DNA of 7,093 nucleotides from Pseudomonadaceae bacterium. GTDB lineage: Bacteria; Pseudomonadota; Alphaproteobacteria; UBA2136; UBA6156. The stretch's first letter is position 1. Every line of letters begins with the position of its first letter. The notes below the pieces were generated by a model, which worked only from the letters and a program-made list of their open reading frames with translations, did not search any database and was not told the DNA's origin. Position numbers and translations under genes: made by a program. The stretch is taken from positions 1 to 7,093 of the forward strand of contig CANHVX010000047.1 of the NCBI GenBank assembly GCA_947464215.1. Direction: 5' to 3'. Shown piece by piece: positions 1 through 5,350 of the stretch.

Positions 1-927
1 AAACATCTCTATCGGCAGGTTGGGGTTATACTCCAGCGGGCGGATGGCCATATCTTCGCCAAAGGCATTCTCAAAGGCGGACTTCTCCTCATCCGCCGCC
101 AGATCTTCCTCACCCCGCAGCATAGAGTAGAGCCGTTGGATGGTGGTAATCACTACCTTGGCATCAGGCACGATGCGGTTGCGCTGCAGGTGATCCACAA
201 TGTAGCTCTCCGCAAAGCGGTGCGGGCTGCCGGCAGGCTTGTACTGCTGAAACTCATTCAGGGTTTGCCGGCCTAGGTTGTTGCGGTCTACCAGAAACAG
301 AATGCGTTTGGCGCCGGCGTAGCGCAGCAGGCGGTTGCTAAAAGTGCACGCGGTAAAGGTTTTACCCGACCCTGTGGCCATTTGCAGCAGTGAGCGCGGC
401 TGATCATCCGCCAGTGAGCGCTCCAGCCCCTGCACTGCCTCAATCTGGCAATCGCGTAGGCCAGCGGTATCCAGTGCCGGCATGGCCTGCAGCCGCTGAC
501 GGAGGGAACTAGGGTCTTGCGCCATCTCCAGCAGCGTTTCTGGCCGGTGAAAACTGAACACGGGGCGGGAACGCGGCTTGGGGTCGCGCATCCAGCAAAA
601 CTTCATTTCTTCGCCGGTGCTCTCATAGTGGCACAACAGCGGGTTGGCCCAAGTGGCCAGTTTGCCTTCCTCTACCTTCAAATACCCACGGGATTGCTCA
701 CCCACGCCGCTGAGCGTCACGCCGGCGGGTTTAGCCTCCACCACCCCCACGGCTTTACCGCCCACAAACAGCATGTAATCGCAGGGGCCCACGGGGGTGG
801 GCCACTCACGCACGGCAACGCCGGTGCCCTCCATGCGGTTGAAGGTGCTGCGGTCACGCACCAGCCAACCCGCTTTTTCAAGCTGGGTATCAATCTTCTG
901 GCGTGCGAGTTGCTCTGGCGTAGGCAT
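1..927 (-). CDS. hsdR: Type I restriction enzyme R subunit (HsdR), N-terminal part, runs off left edge
   Basis: This is the ATP-dependent translocase/endonuclease subunit of a type I restriction-modification system, which cuts unmodified foreign DNA in the cytoplasm together with HsdM and HsdS. I translated 309 codons without a stop from ATG at 927 leftward to the window edge. Seen in the protein: a PD-(D/E)xK nuclease core with D50 and E64-A-K66 near the start; a helicase Q-motif-like stretch LRDCQIEAV (157-165); Walker A ATGSGKT (184-190); motif Ia LVDR (212-215); motif Ib ITTIQRL (260-266). This order, nuclease then SF2 motor, is that of HsdR. Full HsdR proteins are usually 800-1100 residues, so the rest of the motor and the C-terminal domain lie outside. 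No clear Shine-Dalgarno precedes the ATG. hsdM and hsdS are not in the window. It is divergent from the Shedu gene. A solitary EcoEI-like helicase-nuclease without partners is possible but less likely. Confidence 0.9.
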   Translation of the reverse strand, partial: MPTPEQLARQKIDTQLEKAGWLVRDRSTFNRMEGTGVAVREWPTPVGPCDYMLFVGGKAVGVVEAKPAGVTLSGVGEQSRGYLKVEEGKLATWANPLLCHYESTGEEMKFCWMRDPKPRSRPVFSFHRPETLLEMAQDPSSLRQRLQAMPALDTAGLRDCQIEAVQGLERSLADDQPRSLLQMATGSGKTFTACTFSNRLLRYAGAKRILFLVDRNNLGRQTLNEFQQYKPAGSPHRFAESYIVDHLQRNRIVPDAKVVITTIQRLYSMLRGEEDLAADEEKSAFENAFGEDMAIRPLEYNPNLPIEMF

Positions 928-1034
928 TGCAGCGTTTTTACACTATTTTAGTGCTAACTGACTAGCCTTTATGGGATTTTATTGGATGGGATAGGATAGA
1001 TACCTTGAATAAATAGTGTTAGCCTTCATTCATC
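928..1034. promoter_or_regulatory. Divergent promoter region between hsdR and the Shedu gene, with inverted repeats
   Basis: This AT-rich spacer must carry the start signals for both flanking genes. Seen: a short palindrome CACTA-TTT-TAGTG at 941-953; a 9-bp inverted repeat ACACTATTT at 940-948 pairing with AAATAGTGT at 1011-1019; and GCTAAC at 953-958 mirrored by GTTAGC at 1018-1023. The repeated arms sit close to the two start codons. A possible plus-strand promoter is TTGGAT (982-987), a 17-base spacer and TTGAAT (1005-1010), but the match is weak. Neither gene has a recognisable Shine-Dalgarno. Binding by a shared regulator is inference. Confidence 0.4.
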
Positions 1035-2126
1035 ATGAAGATCCCTATGCCAGCCCGCAAAGTCGGGATTGAAAAATCAGCCGTTAAAGGTAAAGAAAAT
1101 CTTGAACGAGTAGATGTTATAACACTGAGAGATGATCTGCCTGCATTTGAATGGGATGAGATCTCTGATGATGAAGCTGTTTTACGTGATAGTAAGCGCT
1201 CAAAAATAACGGCTCTGCTTTGTTTTATAAAGCGTACAGAAGATACTAAATCTACACTGAAAATCAGCAAAGTAACTAGAAGCGGAAACATTGAAACTAC
1301 CACTGATATTACAATCAATGATCATGAAATAAATCAGTTAGCTACCTATATTCAGAAAGCTACATCTCTCAAAGATTTGCCCAAAGGAAAATATCTAACA
1401 GTACCGATAGATGGCACAGGCATTTCACTTGCTGGAAATGATCCGGCAGCCGCAGCTAAAGCTCTTATGACTGTGATAGCTCAGCCAGAGCTAATGAAGC
1501 ATGTCCATGAGGCCGAAATACCTACAAAGTTAGTAGATGCTATACGCCTAGGTTATCGCCTGCAGGTGATGCAGGCAGGGATTGCTAAGCTCAAAACCCT
1601 ATTAGAGGCGGATAAGCACGATGAGCAAGATTACCAAAAATGGATTCAAGAGTATTCATGGGGATTAGGGAGTCATTACATTACTCTGGAGAAAATCCAT
1701 CAGTTTGATCGTACACATAAGTTAGATGCATTGGTGCGAAACTACACCGGCTATTGCGATGCTATTGAGTTAAAAAGACCAGATATGAATGTATTAGGCT
1801 TTGATAAAAGTCATAATAGTTATTTTTTCACTCGTGAATCATCTATGGCGATTGGTCAAACAGCTGCTTACGTGGAAAAGCTCCACCATGAAGCGCGAAG
1901 AGGCCTTGAGGGCGAAGATCATATTAAGGCGTTCTACCCTCATGGTACTGTCGTGATTGGACGATCCCATGATTGGAGCGAAGCTCAACATCAGGGACTG
2001 CAGCTACTAAACGGCCACCAACATAGGATTAGAGTGATTACCTATGATCACCTTCTTAAAATAGCTGAAAATCTAATAGCTCAGCTAAGCCCAGAAACTA
2101 CAGAGTTGCCAAATCCAGCTACTTAG
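1035..2126 (+). CDS. sduA: Shedu-type anti-phage defence nuclease (DUF4263 / SduA)
   Basis: Shedu is a one-gene anti-phage system whose C-terminal DUF4263 domain is a PD-(D/E)xK-fold nuclease. The 363-residue protein shows that domain at about 195-345: a Trp-rich lead-in (YQKWIQEYSWGLGSHY, 200-215), then D231, a 13-residue gap and E245-L-K247 followed by RP, and the downstream helix AIGQTAAYVEKLH (272-284) with the Q275/Y279 pair typical of the family. The next strand HGTVVIGR (303-310) also fits. Residues 1-160 form a separate N-terminal region with beta-rich stretches and no motif I recognise; such sensor regions vary between Shedu proteins. ATG 1035 is the first ATG after an in-frame TAG at 1020; no Shine-Dalgarno is evident and ATG 1047 is an alternative. 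GC was 33-48% in three sampled lines against about 62% in hsdR, suggesting horizontal transfer. It stands divergent from hsdR, in a small defence island. Confidence 0.88.
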   Translation: MKIPMPARKVGIEKSAVKGKENLERVDVITLRDDLPAFEWDEISDDEAVLRDSKRSKITALLCFIKRTEDTKSTLKISKVTRSGNIETTTDITINDHEINQLATYIQKATSLKDLPKGKYLTVPIDGTGISLAGNDPAAAAKALMTVIAQPELMKHVHEAEIPTKLVDAIRLGYRLQVMQAGIAKLKTLLEADKHDEQDYQKWIQEYSWGLGSHYITLEKIHQFDRTHKLDALVRNYTGYCDAIELKRPDMNVLGFDKSHNSYFFTRESSMAIGQTAAYVEKLHHEARRGLEGEDHIKAFYPHGTVVIGRSHDWSEAQHQGLQLLNGHQHRIRVITYDHLLKIAENLIAQLSPETTELPNPAT

Positions 2127-2304
2127 GTTATCGGGCATGTATAGGTAGTGTGTTCATACGATACACTCCATCCAAAACCAAAGGCAGCCGGCGGTTTGGA
2201 GGCACAATGTGGGGCCACCTGCGTTGTGTAAAAAGATTGTTGAGATGAAAGAACAAAGGGATGGCAGCGCAATGTGGCAGCTGTCTCCTGCCATTTAACT
2301 TGTC
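2127..2304. other. Convergent intergenic region with repeated, hairpin-forming segments
   Basis: No convincing gene lies here. The region separates the ends of the Shedu gene and the minus-strand membrane protein gene. Seen: an 11-base near-repeat GC(A/G)CAATGTGG at 2202-2212 and 2267-2277; a nested inverted repeat CACAA (2203-2207) with TTGTG (2224-2228); AGTGT (2147-2151) with ACACT (2163-2167); and the TGGCAG hairpin annotated separately. It may hold weak transcription stops for both genes. Confidence 0.4.
2275..2293. terminator. Possible weak hairpin terminator between convergent genes
   Basis: TGGCAG (2275-2280) pairs with CTGCCA (2288-2293) across a 7-base loop. A longer alternative uses ATGGCAG (2261-2267) with CTGCCAT (2288-2294). 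Only a poor T-rich tract follows (TTTAACTT), so intrinsic termination is uncertain. Confidence 0.25.
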
Positions 2305-2652
2305 TTAATATTGAGAACATTCTCCATTATGCCAACGCCTGCCCGCATCAAGGCACCTATCCTCTGCCCACGGGTGCCAAATGGCGGGGTGGTAATACAG
2401 CATGAGGTGAAGAACCGCGAAGGCTCCTAACCAAACCCAACCAAATTTTGGAGCTTCGCGCCATATCACCCACCAACCGCTTAAACACACAAAAGCAGCG
2501 AATGCCAACCATAAGCCTAGCGTTAAACCACCATCCATTACCCAATACATTGCAGGGAGCAAAGCAATGAGGCTTATATAAGCCAACAACACCAAACTCC
2601 CGCAAGCAGAAGCTACAAGTCTTGCAAACATGAAAATCCTAATAGCGTTCAT
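2305..2652 (-). CDS. Small three-helix membrane protein with Cys-containing C-terminal tail
   Basis: I do not recognise a named family. From ATG 2652 the product is 115 residues. Three hydrophobic segments are visible, at about 10-33, 42-64 and 71-89, each long enough to cross the inner membrane. The tail after the third segment is soluble and reads EDRCLDAGRRWHNGECSQY; a C-L-D-x-G-x-x-W plus a second Cys pattern is seen in the tails of many small bacterial membrane or lipoprotein-like hypotheticals, and the two Cys could form a disulfide if the tail is periplasmic (inference). ATG 2652 was chosen over the adjacent TTG 2655 because AAGGA ends 4 bases before the ATG. The start overlaps the stop of the upstream small ORF by 14 bases, suggesting coupled translation. 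It faces the Shedu gene convergently. Real gene likely; function unknown. Confidence 0.6.
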   Translation of the reverse strand: MNAIRIFMFARLVASACGSLVLLAYISLIALLPAMYWVMDGGLTLGLWLAFAAFVCLSGWWVIWREAPKFGWVWLGAFAVLHLMLYYHPAIWHPWAEDRCLDAGRRWHNGECSQY

Positions 2653-2794
2653 CAAGTCCTTCTGGCCTTAAGGGTTCAACTAAGTCACGGGCATCTGCGT
2701 TAGGGTTTTTGCGCCCTTGGCCGCGCCCGAAAGCATTGGCTCGTTGGTCTTTTGCGGCATCTTCAATGGTTGCCTCAAGCGAGAGTTTTTTCAA
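2639..2794 (-). CDS. Small charged hypothetical ORF, possibly a frameshifted gene
   Basis: Reading the minus strand from a TTG at 2794 gives 51 codons ending at TAG 2639-2641. The product is hydrophilic and strongly charged: LKKLSLEATIEDAAKDQ, then a Gly/Arg/Asn-rich middle (FGRGQGRKNPN), then an acidic end LDERY. It overlaps the membrane protein start by 14 bases, which supports a real gene pair. No Shine-Dalgarno precedes the TTG, and an in-frame TGA lies just upstream. A more natural start, ATG at 2813, is in the neighbouring frame and begins MRYKSSLEK; removing one A from the A6 run at 2786-2791 would join it to this ORF as a 57-residue protein. So it may be a broken gene, a sequencing error or a slippage site. 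I recognise no family. A competing 26-codon frame from ATG 2760 is less convincing. Confidence 0.35.
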   Translation of the reverse strand: MKKLSLEATIEDAAKDQRANAFGRGQGRKNPNADARDLVEPLRPEGLDERY

Positions 2795-2812
2795 GTGAAG
2801 ATTTATATCTCA

Positions 2813-2822
2813 TTGTCGACAA
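2813..2822. promoter_or_regulatory. Perfect palindrome TTGTCGACAA upstream of the small minus-strand genes and ugd
   Basis: A perfect 10-bp palindrome overlaps the possible ATG at 2813 of the minus-strand small gene and lies 138 bases before ugd. On the minus strand a -10-like TATAAC sits just upstream of it (2825-2830), without a good -35. It may be an operator for one or both directions; the rest of the stretch to 2959 shows no gene and serves as the ugd leader. Confidence 0.25.
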
Positions 2823-2959
2823 AGTTATACATGTGAATGTGCTAGGGGATTTTGATAATCCCTGTCTCCCCTGCCAAATCTTCCCCCCACCCTTGCCAAC
2901 TCAAGCATTTTCCACTAGATAGACCCAAGATATCGAGAGAAAAGGTAAGGAAAACGCAC

Positions 2960-4270
2960 ATGAACCCACGCAATCTCACCATGATAGGCACCGGCTACGT
3001 AGGCCTGGTCAGCGGCACCTGCTTTGCCGAAGTAGGCTTTAACGTCACCTGCGTCGACCTTAACACAAAAAAATTCAACGATTTAAAAGAAAACGGCGTC
3101 ATCCCCATCTACGAGCCCGGCTTGGAAGAGATGGTGAAGAAGAACGTGGCGGCCGGCCGCCTGCACTTCACGACAGACTACGCCCAGGCCGTGCCGCAGG
3201 CCGACGCGGTGTTTATCGCCGTCGGCACGCCCCAAGATGAAGACGGCAGCGCCGATTTGTCACATGTGGAAGCCGCTGCGCGCCAGATTGCGCCCTATTT
3301 GCAGGGCTACACGGTGGTGGTGAACAAGAGCACGGTGCCGGTCACAACAGGCACCCGGGTCGAGAAAATCCTGCGCGAGGTAAACCCGTCAGCCGATGTC
3401 GATGTCATCAGCAACCCCGAGTTTCTGCGCGAAGGCGAGGCCATGGAAGACTTTTTGAAGCCCGACCGCATCGTGGTGGGCGTCGAAACCCCCCGCGCCG
3501 AGGCCATGATGCGCGGGCTGTATAAGCCCTTTACCGACCAGGGCTACCCGCTGTTTGTCACCAACCGCAGCAGCTCCGAGCTGATTAAGTATGCCGCCAA
3601 CGCCTTTTTGGCCACCAAAATCACCTTTGTGAACGAGCTGATTGGCCTGTGCGACGCCGTCGGCGCCGATGTGCTGGCGGTCTCCAAGGGGATGGGCATG
3701 GATGCCCGCATCGCGCCGCGGTTCTTGCAGCCGGGCCCGGGCTATGGCGGCAGCTGTTTTCCTAAAGATACCAACGCATTGGCCAAAACCGCGCGCGACT
3801 ACGGCGTCAACCTGCGCTTGGTCGAAGAGACCATCACCACCAACCAAGCCATCAAAGAGAGCATGGTGGAACGCATTGAAAAAGCGCTGGGCGGCAACCT
3901 GAAGGGCAAAACCATCGGCGTGTTGGGGTTGGCGTTCAAGGCCAACACCGATGACATGCGCGACGCCTCCGCCCTCACCATTCTGCCCGAATTGCAAAAG
4001 CGCGGCGCCATTGTCCAAGCGTATGACCCCGCGGCCATCGAGCGTGCCAGCCAACTTATGCCCACCCTCACCTACAGCGCCACCGCGCTCGAGGCCGTGC
4101 AGGGCGCCGATGCCACCGTCATTCTCACCGAATGGCACGAGTTCCGCACGCTCGACCTGTCACAGGTCAAAAAAGCGATGCGCGGCAGCATCGTGGTCGA
4201 CCTGCGCAATCTCTTCACCACCGAGAGCATGGCCAGCGCCGGGCTCACGCACCATCCCTTGGGCCGCTAA
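2960..4270 (+). CDS. ugd: UDP-glucose 6-dehydrogenase
   Basis: Oxidises UDP-glucose to UDP-glucuronate with two NAD+, in the cytoplasm, feeding capsule, exopolysaccharide or modified lipid A synthesis. The 436-residue product has the family's usual length. Domains in order: N-terminal Rossmann fold with GTGYVG (10-15) and D33 at the NAD ribose; the VGTPQDEDG loop (88-96); KSTVPVTTGT (123-132); NPEFLREGEA (152-161); central helices with K210 and N214 in IKYAANAF; the catalytic GGSCFPKD (263-270) with nucleophile C266 and D270; the C-terminal UDP-binding domain with FKANTDDMRDA (326-336). All key residues are present, so it should be active. I chose ATG 2960 because GxG then falls at residue 10 and AAGG lies 9 bases upstream; the reading frame stays open to a TTG at 2852, but those 36 codons lack family features. 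An intrinsic terminator follows 10 bases after the stop, so it is probably transcribed alone. Confidence 0.96.
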   Translation: MNPRNLTMIGTGYVGLVSGTCFAEVGFNVTCVDLNTKKFNDLKENGVIPIYEPGLEEMVKKNVAAGRLHFTTDYAQAVPQADAVFIAVGTPQDEDGSADLSHVEAAARQIAPYLQGYTVVVNKSTVPVTTGTRVEKILREVNPSADVDVISNPEFLREGEAMEDFLKPDRIVVGVETPRAEAMMRGLYKPFTDQGYPLFVTNRSSSELIKYAANAFLATKITFVNELIGLCDAVGADVLAVSKGMGMDARIAPRFLQPGPGYGGSCFPKDTNALAKTARDYGVNLRLVEETITTNQAIKESMVERIEKALGGNLKGKTIGVLGLAFKANTDDMRDASALTILPELQKRGAIVQAYDPAAIERASQLMPTLTYSATALEAVQGADATVILTEWHEFRTLDLSQVKKAMRGSIVVDLRNLFTTESMASAGLTHHPLGR

Positions 4271-4280
4271 AGCTCCCACG

Positions 4281-4300
4281 GAAGGCCCTGCGGGGCCTTC
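4281..4300 (+). terminator. Intrinsic terminator of ugd
   Basis: GAAGGCCC (4281-4288) and GGGCCTTC (4293-4300) form a perfect 8-bp GC-rich stem with a TGCG tetraloop, followed by a moderately T-rich stretch (TTCATTGTTG). It starts 10 bases after the ugd stop codon, the classical place. Confidence 0.85.
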
Positions 4301-4380
4301 TTCATTGTTGCGGCAAAAACAACACACCCCTTTCCAGCCCACCAATGGGGCACACAAACACGTTTTACGCATAACTACAT

Positions 4381-4413
4381 GATATAAAAGTAAGATATAA
4401 AATCCTTACTTTT
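4381..4413. promoter_or_regulatory. Promoter-like AT-rich segment with direct and inverted repeats before the GntR gene
   Basis: GATATAAAA occurs twice in direct orientation (4381-4389 and 4394-4402), each containing a -10-like TATAAA. Overlapping them is a 9-bp inverted repeat AAAAGTAAG (4386-4394) with CTTACTTTT (4405-4413), running into further Ts up to 4416. It could be an operator over the -10, or a weak AT-rich terminator. I see no good -35 at the right distance from either TATAAA. Confidence 0.45.
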
Positions 4414-4416
4414 TTT

Positions 4417-4451
4417 GGTTGTAATTTTTTTTCTTTACAACCTCAGGTTGT
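4417..4451. promoter_or_regulatory. Overlapping palindromes, candidate operator or leader switch of the GntR gene
   Basis: The half-site GGTTGT appears three times in alternating orientation: 4417-4422 forward, 4437-4442 reverse (ACAACC) and 4446-4451 forward. This makes two overlapping palindromes. GGTTGTAA (4417-4424) pairs with TTACAACC (4435-4442) across 10 bases; ACAACCT (4437-4443) pairs with AGGTTGT (4445-4451) around one central C, a perfect 15-bp palindrome. Compact palindromes just upstream of their own gene are typical binding sites of FadR/GntR regulators, so autoregulation is a reasonable inference. In RNA the two pairings exclude each other. Confidence 0.5.
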
Positions 4452-4502
4452 GTTTGTAGCATCATCATACCGTCGAACAACAACCCTCGGTAAAGGAAAC
4501 GC

Positions 4503-5276
4503 ATGATGCCCCTATCATCTTCGACCATCCCCTTCCAAGAGCACCCCATGATAAAGGTCGACGCCATCATTCCCATCCAAACGTTGCAGCCGCGCCATCG
4601 CCGCAGCCAAAGCATCGCCGATGAACTCAGCGGCCTCATCCACAGCGGGCACCTCAAGCCCGGCGATAAGTTGCCGACCGAAACGGTGCTGTGCCAGAAA
4701 TTTGGCGTCAGCCGCACCACCCTGCGCGAGGCGGTGCACATGCTGCGCAGCACGGGCCTGCTCGATGTTACACCCGGCCGGGGCAGTTTTGTCCGCTGTC
4801 CAGGTCTCGAGGCGCTGTTGCCATCCTTGGTGCTGGCCGCCCGTGGCAAGGGGGCCATTCCCGCGGCCGAGGTCGCCAGCCTGCGCCTGCTGCTCCAAAA
4901 AGACCAATTGCAGAAGGTGCAACCCATCCATCAGCGGGTGAAAGACCACATCAAGCAGCTGTTTCAATACATTTTAGTGCGCAGCGCATCCCCGGCCGAA
5001 AATGCGGCGCAAGATGCCGCCTGGCACCAGGCTTTGGTGGGGTTGTCCAATCAGCCGCTGTATGGGTTCATGTCGCAGTTTTTGTTGTCATTGCAAAGCG
5101 AACTGCGCGAGGCGGAATACCGCAACCCCGATAACATCCTGCGCACCATCCACCTGCAAATGCGCCTGAACACGGCCCTGCTCGATGGCGATTTTGCCCT
5201 GGCCGAGCGCGTTTTGGGGCAGTGCTTGGGCCTTGCCCCGTCCGAGAAGCCCGCCTTGTCGCGCACGGGCACGTAA
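4503..5276 (+). CDS. GntR-family transcriptional regulator, FadR/FCD subfamily
   Basis: A 257-residue DNA-binding regulator of the FadR subfamily: a winged helix-turn-helix at about 35-98 (IADELSGLIHSGHLKPGDKLPTE, recognition helix SRTTLREAV at 70-78, wing GRGSFVR at 92-98) and an all-helical FCD-like ligand domain at about 118-243. FCD domains often bind a metal through one Asp and three His. Here DAAWH keeps D171 and H175, but the positions I align to the later His seem to be Q219 and Q240, so the effector pocket may be metal-free (alignment by eye). A strong Shine-Dalgarno AAAGGA (4492-4497) lies 5 bases before ATG 4503; ATG 4506 or 4548 are less favoured. The last codons are Pro/Ser-rich. 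It leads the antiporter gene by 74 bases and is preceded by palindromes suiting autoregulation. The effector cannot be told from sequence; members sense small carboxylates, fatty acyl-CoA and others. Confidence 0.88.
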   Translation: MMPLSSSTIPFQEHPMIKVDAIIPIQTLQPRHRRSQSIADELSGLIHSGHLKPGDKLPTETVLCQKFGVSRTTLREAVHMLRSTGLLDVTPGRGSFVRCPGLEALLPSLVLAARGKGAIPAAEVASLRLLLQKDQLQKVQPIHQRVKDHIKQLFQYILVRSASPAENAAQDAAWHQALVGLSNQPLYGFMSQFLLSLQSELREAEYRNPDNILRTIHLQMRLNTALLDGDFALAERVLGQCLGLAPSEKPALSRTGT

Positions 5277-5350
5277 AAGGGGCCTCGTGGCGGGTAAATT
5301 TCCATCCACATGGTCTTCCAAAGCGGCGTTGCTTCGCCTAAGGTGTCGTG

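Noticed and set aside
517..951. 144-codon plus-strand ORF over hsdR
   Set aside because: It lies antisense to the hsdR coding region, whose protein has clear nuclease and helicase motifs; the plus-strand product is His/Gly-rich without recognisable features.
1019..1318. 99-codon minus-strand ORF at the start of the Shedu gene
   Set aside because: Antisense to the Shedu gene, with a Ser/Val-rich composition typical of a shadow frame and no ribosome site.
2202..2293. CRISPR-like repeat
   Set aside because: Only two imperfect 11-base copies, with no regular spacing and no further units.
2123..2320. 65-codon minus-strand ORF after the membrane protein gene
   Set aside because: It overlaps the end of that gene, covers repeat-rich DNA, and its product (many Pro, Ser, His, Cys) shows no family features.
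2852..2959. 36-codon N-terminal extension of ugd from a TTG
   Set aside because: The extension is Pro/Ser/Lys-rich, unlike the family, and would move the Rossmann GxG motif away from the N-terminus. ATG 2960 gives the normal length.
3389..4138. 249-codon minus-strand ORF inside ugd
   Set aside because: Long antisense frames are common in GC-rich genes; the product is Gly/His/Gln-rich and low in complexity, and ugd is certain.
4515..4967. 150-codon minus-strand ORF inside the GntR gene
   Set aside because: Antisense to a well-supported regulator, with no Shine-Dalgarno and no domain.
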